In this document: in pieces, positions 24,682-37,229 of the stretch
Layout: every line of letters starts with the position of its first letter
How positions within the stretch are numbered: position 1 is the stretch's first letter
Program-made: the position numbers and the translations under genes
Notes under the pieces: model-generated
What the model saw: the letters and a program-made list of their open reading frames with translations, nothing else
Told to the model about the DNA's origin: nothing
Databases searched by the model: none
Source of the DNA: Sycobia sp. Sy_11
Lineage: Eukaryota > Arthropoda > Insecta > Hymenoptera > Epichrysomallidae
Length of the DNA stretch: 64,000 nucleotides
NCBI GenBank assembly: GCA_018907035.1
Contig: JACCIC010000002.1
Location: 2,625,001-2,689,000, forward strand
Direction of reading: 5' to 3'

Positions 24682-24742
24682 GTCAAGTCGAACTTTTGAA
24701 AAATGTTCGACTGTAACTTTTGAAAAATGCTTCGACTGTAAC
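24682..24742. repeat. Short tandem repeat, unit about 24 bp
   Basis: The words TTCGACTGTAAC and AACTTTTGAAAAATG recur in alternating order, giving about two and a half imperfect units. It has no obvious function. Confidence 0.75.
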
Positions 24743-24744
24743 CG

Positions 24745-27330
24745 TAATCTATTAAACGTCATGTAAATTTACATCTCGACAGAATTAGTTTAATGCACTG
24801 TTATATAATTTATTCGTAAAAACATGCGTATTCAAACGTTCAGATTGGTATGATGGATCATCAATAATAACGCGATGGAGAAAAGCTTGTCATACGTATA
24901 CAAATATATATATTTCAAAATGCATTTACTAAATAAATAAGAAATATTGGATAAGAAGGATTGTTTTTAGATAATAAAAATTAAATTCCTTCGAAAGAAA
25001 AGAACGGCTGCGGTTAAATGTTAATTTAGAATGAAATGTAGTAAAATTATTTAAAGTGTAATAAAATATTCTATTTTACATAATATGAATCTCAAAAAAA
25101 AAAACACTAACCTATATTATTTCTGTATACGTAATGAAAAATCTGTAAAAATTTAAGTTTAAAATAGTAAAATATTAACTCAACTTGTAATATTAAAATA
25201 ACAAAAATAGTAATATTATCTACCTTCACTGAGAAAAAAAACAAACGTGCATAAATGGGTCATTCATTACTTGTTGTAAATTATACATTGCTTCTAAAAA
25301 TATAGGTACCGTAGTGATAACGTCTTCGAAATATTTATCAAATTCTATAAGACAAAACACGGCGTTCGCACGGCGTTGACACAAAAGACAGTATAAAATA
25401 TTTTATATTATGAATAAATCTATGTTAATAAACTAACTTACAAATCAATTCAATTCTCAGTTAAGAGGCCAATCAAAATTACTGATAACCGACTCAATAA
25501 ATAATAGTTTCAACATTCCTTTTACACGTAATGAAAATAATATTAAACGTAAATTTCACATTGCTAATGTATCTGTTACTGAAGAATACATGATAATTTA
25601 CGTTACAGTGAAAACTTTTGAAAACTGTATTATAATTCCTTACCCCATGCTATGTGTAATCTGTTACACATTTTTATCGAAAATCGAGCGAACTTCCATC
25701 AATGAAATACATTTACTTGCAATGCAATATCAATTAGACCGAAGATGCTTTAATGTAAAATAAATTATTCCTGAAATGTTATTTGACCTGGATTTTATTC
25801 TATTTACTCCTCCGCTTTAACTAACTAACGAGAGAAATGAATCTTCACTTAATATTTACTTAATTAATAGGATTGTAAATTCTTCTGATAGCCTTACAAA
25901 AATTAATTTTTCACATTTACTACAACAATTCAAACGAGTTGATTATTTTTGAAATATTTGCGGGAGAAAAAACAGTCTTCGTTAATTTTTTATTCCGAAG
26001 CATATTAGTCATTGGTACCGTAATCTATCTAGTGATTCTAATTGTTTACATTCGACGTCTATAGTATAGTGATTTTTTCAGACATTGTCATTATTGCTTT
26101 CTTTTCAAGATCTAGTCGCAGCTTCCTACCAATGGTCTCAGTAGGAAGAAAAAAATTTACAAAAGTTTCCGTATCCAGAAAGTAGTTGGATAATGTAGAA
26201 GTCCATCTGACCATGTTTTGTCTCCATCACAAGGCCAAATTCAATTATTCATTGTTGATATCATCGTATTTGCTCGTTCGTCGACCAACGTGTCTAACAT
26301 CAATGAAAGATCTCTGTCTGTTTTTCCCTCACAGCGACTTCTGTTCGGACGACCAAACACCTTCGTATCAAGATCGACAGGAATTATCTTTGCAAAAATG
26401 TTTCATATCTTGCTATCAGTTAATACAAGTATGGTACATATTTATGCCATTGTGTGTTAATAGGAATCATTCGATTTTTTCCTGTATGCGCTGGGATGTA
26501 CATAAAAAGCATCATATGTAAGTAAATAGCTGTACTATATATTCTAAAAATCATGGACCGATAAAAAAGTGCATCACCTCCATTACAATGCAATATTTAC
26601 CTCCTTCGATTCAGTGTTATATATGACAGAGTTTTTGATCTATCATATAGACTCTCGATGTACGAGTCAATCTTAAACGTTAACTACAATGCTTATATTA
26701 TTAACGTCTACAAAAATTTTTTTTCCATAAATGACCATTGATCATATAGCAAACTCTGTTAACCTTTATATGACCAAAAAACCTCATATGACACCTTTTT
26801 TAAAAATCGAATATAAGTGTACTTTTATATGTTAAAAATTTTATCGAATCCAAATTTAGAGTCCAAATTTAATTATGATGTGAACTACTTTTTCTAACAT
26901 CAAAGTTAGAAATTTTGACTTTTAAAATTGTTCATTAGAATTTTTCTTAGCTCTGATATAGTTGTTACATACGCCGATCAATAAATTGAAGTTTGATGAT
27001 GGCAATTATCGCTAGGTGGCGACTCTCATTATTTCGTGCTTTACAACTATAATACGCAAGACCCGGTAAACAAGCATATATTTGATTCGTTGGTACTAAT
27101 ATATTTTTCTAATTATAAAGGTGTCATTTGAAGACAATTCTTTATTTATTTCTAAATACCACTTATTAGGCCTTTATTTTTCAACGTGTCCATTAACATA
27201 AATAAAAAGAAATAAAAAAAATGTTTAAAAACTAAAATTACTAAAATATAAAATACAAAAAGGAAATACAAAAAGAATAAAATATGCATTAACATCTCGA
27301 ACTGGCACGTCACCGTACGATGTTTGATTT
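24745..27330. other. AT-rich intergenic DNA
   Basis: No gene is supported. The word CACTGAGAAAAAA at 25227-25239 repeats the one at 2543. From about 26180 to 26520 overlapping frames are open on the plus strand (111 and 80 codons), and the composition is slightly richer than the surroundings. This may be an old decayed coding fragment on either strand, but I could not assign it to a family. Confidence 0.45.
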
Positions 27331-27339
27331 TAAAATGTT

Positions 27340-28390
27340 TGCCCAACATTTGGCCTTGGGGGAGGTGCTGAAAATAGCAGTACAAGTGCATCCTGAACTC
27401 CGTCTGTCGATGTGCAATGTCTCCCTAACGGCAGGAATGTGGCAAAACTTGTGCTTATCGACAAGGGCAAGGGTTCGTCGGAGGTACCCTCGTCATATCA
27501 ACCTTTGTATATGTTAAATACTGCAGGTAAACTGATGGCGAGACTATTGAAGGTCGATGGCCGAGAGACGGTAGATGCAATTCTTGAGATTGTAAATGCA
27601 GCGAAAGGTACTCACTTCTCTGGACCGATATGCTTCCTGGCGACACTTGACGTTCGGAATTCGCCCAAATCGGTAATGTTTTACGAGCCATGGAGCGAGA
27701 TTTTTGGATGCCGCCATATACTTCGAATATTAGGTGACCACGTCAGAGATCGCTTCCTGATTTATGAAACATCTGGAGATCTGCTCATAAGAGCAGCAGA
27801 ATCCATCATGTTATAAGGAGCGGAGGTATGGGCCGATACACTGAAATCGTAGAAGTATTAGAAAAGCATCGCGGTAGTGCAGCGAGGAGGGATACTACGC
27901 ATCGTGAGCCCCTACCGCATAGACTCTGAGTCGGCGGTGCTAGTTCTTCAATGAGTGAGTCCCATTGATATCTAAGCAGACGAAAAGAAGGTTATCCAAC
28001 TAAAGAAAAATATTCTTCGCAGGACGGAGGTGGCAAAACGGGCTAAAACTGCTACGATGGACGGCTCCTCTGACCAATTATTTAAGGCCATGGATCCAGA
28101 GGTCGCGTGGAGATGTTAAGTTCTACATTACGCAGCTCTTATCGGGGCATGGCCGGTTCCAAGTACCGGATCCGGCCTGTGCTCACTGTCGCGCTCCCCT
28201 AGACAACGCGCTACATACGCTTTTTTGAGCCTGGTAATATTATCCAGCTGATACTGGATAGCCCAGAGACATCTTGCTATTGTAAGAATATCCTGCACCA
28301 CAAAAAAAGGCTAGAGGATCTATGCCATCCTGCTTGGGTAAACAGGATTGCATAGTTCAGAAGTAATGTCTTTATAGACATTACATTATA
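27340..28390 (+). mobile_element. Decayed R1-clade non-LTR retrotransposon fragment
   Basis: The plus strand preserves pieces of the ORF2 polyprotein of an R1-like LINE in several frames. At 27350-27450 is a piece like the segment before reverse transcriptase (EVLKIAVQVHPELRL). At 27412-27816 is an RT fragment containing SSYQPLYMLNTAGKL, TVDAILEIVNAAKG and LATLDVRNS, then LRILGDHVRDRFLIYET. At 27812-27960 a late-RT piece (GAEVWADTL, VVQRGGILRIVSPYR) follows. At about 28060-28220 is the C-terminal part with LTNYLRPWIQRSRGD and the zinc-binding-like CAHCRAPLDNALH. The RT catalytic core is absent, so there is an internal deletion. At least two frameshifts and several stops make it inactive. The AT-rich surroundings differ from its own composition. 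Assignment to R1 rather than another LINE clade rests on remembered family patterns. Confidence 0.8.
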
Positions 28391-28877
28391 AGAACTGTAT
28401 TTGAATTCAGACAATTAATTTAGCAGTAAGCTACTGAGGTAGACCTAATTTTTTAAAAGTAATTTTGAATTGCTTCTTTATGAAAATAGACTATCCTTTA
28501 AAAAATACATTATTTCGTATGTTTGAAAACTACACCAAATACAATAAAAGCCCTTTTATGTTAAATTATGTCCGACTTTAAATTGTCCATAACACCTGAT
28601 GGAATTCTATTTTTCTAACTTTTACAATGACATATTTTTGCTATTTTTCACTTTGTTTTTCAATCCTGAATATTATGTTCAATAACAAAGTTTTAAAACA
28701 CAATATAAATCTATAATATTATAATTATCATAAATGTAATAAAATGTGTATAGATACATATTTTACAGGAGTATTTAAACACTTTAAATTTGGATACTTT
28801 TAGCACTTTAAAATAATTTGAAGGGAGTATTTCATGTACATCTGCAAAACTTTGAAATGGAATATAATATAATTTCT

Positions 28878-28879
<2 letters not shown>
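28391..28879. other. AT-rich intergenic DNA
   Basis: Nothing can be annotated in this stretch. It lies between the LINE remnant and a TA array. Confidence 0.5.

Positions 28880-28928
<49 letters not shown>
28880..28928. repeat. (TA)n microsatellite
   Basis: A pure TA run of about 48 bases. Confidence 0.96.
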
Positions 28929-28929
<1 letters not shown>

Positions 28930-31200
28930 CTACTTGAGATTTAGATTGAACTTGCATAATAAAAAAAAGTGTTGCTCCTTTTATGTTCCGCGTTATAGCA
29001 AGAGATCGCATTTCTTATTTAATAAAGCCCAAGCTCTATACATTTTATACTTTGCAGTTCTTTCAAGACTGGTCTTTAAGTTTGAGCGAAAAGTTCTTTA
29101 ATCACTGTATGTATATAAACAATATTCGATTAATAAAGAAATCTTTTTTCATGGAGAGTATTAAGTTTTAAGCTGTTGATCTATATTCCTATTATCAAGG
29201 AATAATACTAATATTCTTTTAAGCTACAAATAAGTTATCTTGGCATGGCGGTAGCTATTTATCCATATACATTGCTATAGATAAGTATAAAGTAAATTTT
29301 ATAAAAAGTAAGTACAGCTAATGGTAGATCTCTTAACAGGATGCAGTGAATCCAACTTAAAACAAAGAATAAAAAAGTTGTGAGAGTTTTATAAAGCACT
29401 ATGTGTAAAAGCACATTTTTATATTATTTGATAAATGTATATTTTATCGAATTGATAAATAAAAATAATAACGTAAAATTTGGACTAATAACGTAAAATA
29501 TAACACATCTTAAATATAAGATCTTATTCTCAATTGTTTAATGTGTAAAGTTAAATCATCAGCAATTAAAATTTCCAACAATTAAACCAAAACTGTCGTC
29601 AACATATAGCAGCTTTTAATTCTATAGATGTTCCGATAAAATTTCGACGTGCCATATGTAGTCTATACAATAAATCTCAATATACCATTTCTTATCGGTA
29701 AATATTCATATTTAGGATTGATTCGATCTTCTCAAATGTGCCTTCAAAAAAAATCTTGTTCGAAATATCAGACAGTTAATCATTTTCGCGAGATATTCGT
29801 GATTATCTGAATCGTAATGGCTGTTACTTTATTTTATAGACCATTATAACGTTATTATAAGCCGTAAGTACCTTATTGAAGTGATAAGAAAAAATATGTG
29901 CTATTTTAATCTGAAATATAGTTAAATTACTTCTTTAATTTCATTTAATCTAGCCATTACATAATTTAGTTATGGCTTACTTTTTCACAATCATTCATTC
30001 TCTACTTAAAATATCTATGTAATATTTACCTTTTTTACATTCAATTTTCGAACTTTCTTGCTTCATTTATTTTTATCTGATATTCTTTGTTAGATAAATC
30101 GATTTCAACGGGATTATTTTTCATTGTAAAAATTGAAGAGAACAAAGACTTAATTTTAACAAATTATTCATTGCTCAAAATTAAAAATGATTATTGCAAT
30201 TATTCAATTGACTTTTATATATCTACAGTTGATAAGCTTAACGATTTCGTTTTGGTAAATAATTTTTTTAATAAGATTATGAATTGAACCATTATTATTT
30301 AGAAAAATTGGTATAAATGCATGTTCGCATGTTGCTGCTCCTGATATGTTTAAACAACGTCTTTTGGCAAACCTAATTAAGGGAACAGAATTAATTGATA
30401 AAGTAAATTAATTCCTTTTTTCGTGTATAAAGTTATGGTTTCGGTGTTCACGGTTTATTCATGCAATTTTTAGCTCAAAAATGCAATTTAATATTACTTT
30501 ATTTTTCGTTAAGTTTAATGAATTGCTCAAGCATATCAGGATAAAACAGTGTCTATTTCGCAGGTAAGGCCAATTTATGCTTCAAAGTGGATGTTTTTCG
30601 AAAAAATAAAATAAATTTCTCTGCCTGGCCGGGTTTTTACGATAAATAATTACATTTTCAAGATTTTTGTCTCTTACATATTCTTTTTTCTAGTAAGATT
30701 CATATTTTAAGTAGATATGTTACCTCAAAATTTTTATGATCCGCACCTCGCCTGATAATGTGCTTTGTTTCTTTCTATTAAGAAAAAAATAAAAAAAACA
30801 TTGCTATACATAAAATTGCTTGCTGACTCAATAAGAAGAATAAGTTTCTATACTTTTCTTTTGTTGAAATTAAGGAGATAGAATATTGTAAACAGAGAAG
30901 TACTTGTATTTTTTGGTCATTCTGTAAATTTAGAGAATTCATAATTTGTGTTTATAATTTTTCTTGCTACCATTATGGTGTAACGTTATGGCCTATTTAA
31001 ACTTAAAATTAAACTTGAAAATTAAAACATTTTGACCCACATATAAATGGGCCTTATCTTCCGAATGGATCGGACTCGTAACCTCGAAAAATTGTTTCGG
31101 GGCATCGAAAAAACTAAAATCAATATCAGTCTACCTAAGGGCACCTAGATTTATCACGGAAACTCTTCTTTACACTTAGGAGTGATTGAAATGATAAGAT
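28929..31200. other. AT-rich intergenic DNA
   Basis: Strongly AT-rich. The short frames (60-66 codons) are of random Lys/Asn/Ile/Phe composition. No gene is supported. Confidence 0.5.
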
Positions 31201-31597
31201 AAACCGTAAATTCTCTCGCAACGTTCAAAATTTCTTTCTATTCCGAAATTTACGTGTTACTGCTTTCATTCGCAAACGCGTCGTCACACCTCGCTCGCTA
31301 CTGGTTGGTAGCGTAAACTTGAACTGACATCTACCGCTGGAATCCCTCTTAAAAAGAGAACTCGTTGACAAAACAGAACGCAAAGCCTGCCTTTTCGACA
31401 CATCTCGCGAGCAATTTCGAGTCTCGCATCTCGGCTTGGCATTCGCCGCGCTCAATGATTCCTCCCCCATCATCTTCCCTCCCCTACAGAATCCGCGATG
31501 CGCGCACGGGCATTAAGCAACTTTCGGGTGGCGCGAATAAAATTCCTTCGTACCAAGTACAATACTTCACGCGGGTTCTCCACGGCAACACACACAC

Positions 31598-31637
<40 letters not shown>

Positions 31638-32290
31638 CAAATAGATATATATATATATATATATATATATAGTATTGCGCGCACATAGGGGTGGAAATTG
31701 CGCCGGTGCGCTCGCCTTGCCCCCCCCCCACCATATAATAACTTGAAATCGTAATTCCGTTACACTATTATTTACTTAAAACTACGCATTGTCTAATGGG
31801 GAGAGGGCGGGGTGGGAACTTCGGGAGTCGCCCTCGGCCTGCCTCGCTCGGCGGCGGAGTGAGGGAGGAGGGAGATAAAGTGCCGGGTGCCCACGGCTAT
31901 GACTCGAGGGCGTTAAATTCTGAAGCCGAGCGCGAAAGGCGGATGCTTGAAGTATACTTGCCCCCTCCCACCCACTCCCTCTCTCTCCTGTACTGTTTCT
32001 CAGAGTGTGGGTGGCCGCGCACGCATCGCCAACATTTCGTGACCTTCGGGGTTGGGGCCGGGGAGGTCGGTGCGGTTAGTGAAAATATTATACCGGTTGG
32101 AGCAGCACGCGTGGAAATTGAGCGCGAGCTCGTTTTCTTTCTCGCGCGTTTGATCGACAAGCCGTTGGCATTTCTTGTCTTAGTTTCACGTAATTTTAAT
32201 AATTACGGGGTTGTAGGGATTTCGCGATTTTTCCTGATTTCGTACGATTTCCAATTCACATCCAATGTCTTAAAGTATGGAACTTGATTC
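31200..32290. other. GC-richer island with CA and TA arrays
   Basis: A local rise in GC surrounds (CA)n at 31587-31630 followed by (TA)n at 31645-31671 and a C run at 31720-31730. The longest frame, 163 codons at 31796-32287 on plus, is Gly/Arg/Pro-rich at the start and drifts to AT-rich composition, with no domain or splice context. I regard it as non-coding, possibly regulatory. Confidence 0.45.
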
Positions 32291-33220
32291 TATGTTTTCG
32301 ATAATTTCCACTAAATGTTAATAAATGCAAATTATTTTGGGTTGATTTCGATAATTTATGATTTTTCATGATTTAAAATTGAAGCTAATCCTTCAAAGTA
32401 TTTTATGTGTTTGTTAGATTTTAATCCTAATTGGTCAATATTAGTAATTATAAATGATTTTAACCAATTGTGAATTGTTCCTAACTAATTTCAAATGATT
32501 TTAAATGATTACAAGTAAATACGACTGCCTTCCTTAGATGTTAAATTATTTTAACTTATGGAAAATGGCTGAACAAAATATATTTAAGGATCTTAATGAA
32601 TTCCCAATGGAATTAAATCCATCAAAGTCATTGAGTTCTTTATAAGCTTTGAATCATTACTGTTTCATGTTCTTAATTACAAATTGTTGCAAGGAATTTC
32701 ACAGCCTAGTATCTAAACATGATTGTTAAGTCTATTTGTTATTTCATGCGATTTCATTTGATCGTATAATGTTCCATTAGAAAGTGCTCGATGATGTCTC
32801 ACAGTAAAGAGTTTCACAAGAAAAGAAGGATAAGAAGATCCAAAAATTAGTATGACAAATACAATGGATTTTATAGAAAACGAATTTGAGGATGCAGATA
32901 GAGATTGCCATTTAAAAATTATCTTATAGCTATCGATTGAAACGATAAGAAATTTCCCCACTGGACATTCCAATTTTTCATTTACGAGCTTTTTAATTTT
33001 CGATTTCCCAATCGAACTTCGATTGATCTACCGCGTACATAAATCGGTATACAAAGTTGTATAAATGACTTTTCCTTCCACTGCGAGCTCATTTCTACCG
33101 AATTAATGTTTCTCAAATGCACCCATCCCCTCGTTATTATTTCACGCAATTCAAAAATTACCAATTTTTTTTTCGACTAATGAGATTGTCATGTAATTTC
33201 ATATTTCTGAGTGAAGATTT
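32180..33220. repeat. Degenerate AT-rich repeat tract (AATGATTTYA / ATTTCAYG words)
   Basis: Imperfect words of the type ATGATTT, ATTTCATG and TAATTTCA recur many times on the plus strand. Examples lie near 32200, 32345-32380, 32450-32515, 32745-32770, 33135-33165 and 33190-33215. They suggest an old, diverged minisatellite or low-complexity expansion. I cannot define a clean unit by eye. Confidence 0.4.
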
Positions 33221-33759
33221 GATTTTCTTATAACCTCAACTATATAATGACAACAATTATATAATGACAGTCGGGCTGTTGCTGTCTATGTAGTCAAGTC
33301 CCGTAGAATCTGAAGCAAATTTTAATAGTAGTTTTTCTTTAAAGTATACAGGTTGGATTACGAACAAGAGCTGTCTGGTTCTGGTCATTATATAATTATA
33401 ATTATAAAATTTTATAAACACCGTTCGACGAATACAAATACTTCTTAGGTTAAGCTTTATTTTTCCCATTTCTTCTTTTATCATTTTAATATTTAAATAT
33501 TAGTAATTAGTTTAAATATTTAGTTATTAGTATTTTAATATATAAAATTATACATGTATAAATTATGCACACCTAAAGTTTGATTTTGAGTGAACCTTGT
33601 CATTAAATGATCACTTTTTTCGTTACAAACGTTTCATTCAACAATTAATAAAGCTCGCTAAAGTTTCCACAATTGTTGCCTTATGAGGCTATCAGAACTC
33701 GATTATCTATACGAATTAGTTTTTCTTGCCCCTAGTTTCGTTATCGCTAAATCTCGAAG

Positions 33760-33762
<3 letters not shown>
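33221..33762. other. AT-rich intergenic DNA
   Basis: Nothing can be annotated beyond short A/T repeats, such as the TTTAAATATTAGTAATTAG words near 33485-33545. Confidence 0.5.
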
Positions 33763-33807
<45 letters not shown>

Positions 33808-33958
33808 TTACGCGCACAAGACGCCGAAAGCACAAAGCTCAGAAGAATACTCGAGTTAATCCCTGGCCCCGATATAATCCGATTATATAGGCGCGAAGAA
33901 CTTTTAAGCGCACGCGCTGGCGTTGCTCAATAATCTGCGGGCAAGGGATCGGAAATTA

Positions 33959-34011
<53 letters not shown>
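33763..34011. repeat. Two (TA)n arrays 160 bp apart
   Basis: (TA)n at 33763-33808 (one dinucleotide phase slip) and at 33960-34011. The DNA between them is moderately GC-rich and shows no gene. Confidence 0.95.
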
Positions 34012-34015
<4 letters not shown>

Positions 34016-35447
34016 GTTATATATAGGTTTACGCTAGTTTTTGGCTTATACGTGAATAATTGCAAGCGTCCCTCCCCGCTGTTCAGTTGCCAAACTGTGG
34101 ATATTATATACAGGACCGTCAATGAACGTATTGGGAAGGGTCTGAGTCAGCGGAGGGCGATATGGTCGCTATGTTAAGTTATATCAAAGTCCACGTGATA
34201 CGTGGTTGCAAATATGATTTTCTGCATTTCTGATATTTTTGTTGCTAATATGCACATCGGCAATATCTAAATTATGATTTTTCTGCAAGCCGATTACAGG
34301 TACTGCATCTATGTTTGACGGTTTCCTACCTGCGGTCGCAGAAAAAAGCAAATATTTTCATTCCCATAAAAATAAAGCTACATTATATATAAAAATAAAA
34401 TAAAATATATGTACGTATATATGATTTATCACGCATGATTGTTTAAAATCAGTGGGTCTAAAGTGTAAATCACCAATCAATATATGTTCCGAAATCAGTA
34501 TTACAGCCTCTATTCATCATAAAAGCATTAATTCGTGTTTTGGACAACGATGTGTAGACGCGAGTGTAGCGACAATTCATGGCACACTGTCTTTTTGTCC
34601 ATATTTGATTAATGTTTTTCCAGTTTTTGTAATAATTTAATACAAACAATACTTGTTTATAATGCGGTGTAGGTTATAGGTTGATTTTTTTTGGTATAAC
34701 TTAAATGAGCTTACAAATTAGTAGCCCGCTGGGTGGGACACTTTCACCGGTCCTTCCCAATAGGCGATTGGGCCACTTTGCTGATCGGCGAAAAAAGGAA
34801 GCAATCTCCGATCGGAAACGTTTGCGGAACGGTAGGCTGAAAAAGCATGGCTGGCTAAATTTTCACTCGCTTGCCGCTGAAGTCAGAAATCGTAAAATTT
34901 TGAAAATCATCCGTCACTTATACGAATGAGGATGAATTAATTTTTTGTTTTGCTGCAGCTTTCAAATTTATTGTGCTGTAATTTCTTTCCTAAATCTCAG
35001 TGTCTTGATTACGTATTTTTCAAACAAAGTGACGGAATTGATATGATTATTTAATATATTTTTTATAATTTTTTATAAATATGATCCGTGCGGCATATAA
35101 AGGAGACTGAACTATTTAATCGCTAAACTTAATTATAAAGCGAATATTTATTTAGCCTTGATTTATATGCTAATTTTATATGTTGCACTTATTCGCAACC
35201 TCTTCGTCGCGCAATATGCTTTAAGGGCGCTTCGCCGTATTTTTTCAACTTTATATATTTTATCCCCTAATCTTTTTAAAAGTTCTCCCCCTCCCCCTCC
35301 ACGATTTTTCCCATCTACTTACAGGAACTTTCGGCTCCGTTCTATACGCTCTGCGAGAAACCGCGTGAAATACGTGGAAATTCCAACGGGGATCCTAAGC
35401 TTATCAGAACCCCGCCGGTTTTGTATAAGCAGAGAGGAAAGTCTGAT

Positions 35448-35484
<37 letters not shown>

Positions 35485-36500
35485 TCTGGACCCCGTGTCC
35501 GACTAACCGATGGAATTGGCACATATTTATGTGTTTACAGCTCGGTTCTTCGAGATTTTAGTCTCGCCGAAGAATTTCTATAAGCTTCCGCATCAACCCT
35601 TTCGCGTATGGCGACGTTCAGCGGTGGAGAATTTCTGGACCTCGGTTATTAACGATCCAGTTTCGTCCTATTTATTTATCAATGAATGGCTAGAGAGTTC
35701 CATTATTTGCTTGTATACAAGTCTTTTCTTTTTTTTTTTGATAAAATAACGTTGTATTCTGACAATTCGGTTGACGACGAAGTAATTTTGTGACAAATAT
35801 GATTATGTTTCGTACATATAAAGCGCCAACCGTGAATAATACAATACCAGAGAAACGTATGCGAAGGGAAGAAAAAGATCGAAAAGATCGGAATCTGATA
35901 AAACAAATTGTGATACATACTACCTTCGGCAAGGATGAGAAAGGAGATCTGTTTTAATAAGCCGTTGGAAGCCCTAGCTGATGAGATTCGTAATGATATC
36001 AGGCAAATGCGCTGATAAATTTTTGCTCGAATACAAGCTGCACTCGAATAGATCCCGAATGCGTCCCAGATACCGTTGACAAAACTGAGGCTATTTGTTC
36101 AAGTTTAATTAATTGTAAAATAAACACAAAATTTATAAAAAAATTTTTCGTAAACTACCAAATTGTAACATAGCATATATAGATTAATTTATTTTATTTT
36201 TAATTTTTATTTTGTTGTTTAGTAGTATTTTCCATTTTACATTATGCACGGGTGATCATAAGCAAATCACTATATTATTGCATAAAACACTAATTAGAAT
36301 ATTTGTCAATGTAATTTACAACAGTCGACGTAGGTACAATTTTTACGTCAACGTAATTGTTCCAAGAAATAAAAGTTCGAAGATGCTCGTACGTTATAAT
36401 TTCAAAACCTTCATTCAAATTCATTTGTTGTGGAGCAAACATGAGTTAATAATATTTCATGAATCTTTTCTTTCGTCGGTGTAAAATCTTCATTCTCTCT
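34012..36500. other. Intergenic DNA with a small GC-richer patch and a GA array
   Basis: A slightly GC-rich patch lies at about 34720-34920, and a pyrimidine-rich block followed by CTTACAG at 35283-35325 resembles an acceptor. A (GA)n array sits at 35449-35485. No frame in it looks like protein, so I do not call an exon. Confidence 0.4.
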
Positions 36501-37140
36501 TTATAATCAGCGAGATTTGTCACGATACTTCACAGTATCTGAAATTCGCCCTTTCTTCATCACACTTATAATATAAACTGTAAAATCCCATAAAAATGTC
36601 TAAAATCTCTGGTCCACGTCGAATTTCAGCCAGACCGACGACGTACGAAATTGAACACGAAATTGAAACGTTACTTTGGTAGTCCACAGCGATGTCATTT
36701 AATAATAGTCCCACTAAATTTCGAAGGTCGATCCACCGTTTCGTAGACAAGAACGCGCGTTCGCGCGCCAAACTCCCTTCCGTCGAGCGTCTTAAGAATC
36801 CTTGACGAGCGCTCACGGCCTCGCGCACGGCTGCAATGGCAAACGTCACCGAATCCCTTATGTTTATCGTTCTCCCAAGCATACCCGTAAACTCGTACTT
36901 ACGCGAATCCAATAATTCTAGCTCCATATTTATTCGATTAACCCGGGCGTATCGTTCGATAAAACGCTCGGGCGCCATCGTTAAAGCTTGCTCGCTCTGC
37001 TCCGCAGTAAATTCGGCCCTGTTTGTCTTTCGATTTACGTTATGAATTATAAGAGGTTAATGCTGAATTATTGTTTGCATCGCGAATTTTACGGAATATT
37101 TCCACGGGAGGGGGGGGGCTTTACATTTCGACGAGTATAC
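36501..37140. other. GC-richer patch with frames open on both strands
   Basis: A 152-codon minus frame (36520-36978) overlaps plus frames that are also open. The protein has no signal peptide, domain or repeats that I recognise, and no initiator or splice context. It might be an exon of an unknown gene, but the sharing of openness between strands argues for composition. Confidence 0.3.
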
Positions 37141-37229
37141 GCTTGGGAGGCGCATCCGGAAACCGTAATTTGTGAATTGTAAATTGTCGTGTGAATTGTT
37201 AAAAAATAAAAAGAAAATTAGTAAAAATC

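Noticed and set aside
31796..32287. 163-codon plus frame
   Set aside because: Gly/Arg-rich start and AT-rich end track the changing DNA composition; no domain or splice support.
35283..35583. Exon beginning at the CTTACAG acceptor at 35325
   Set aside because: The acceptor looks good, but the frame behind it soon enters a GA array and has no protein-like features or partner donor.
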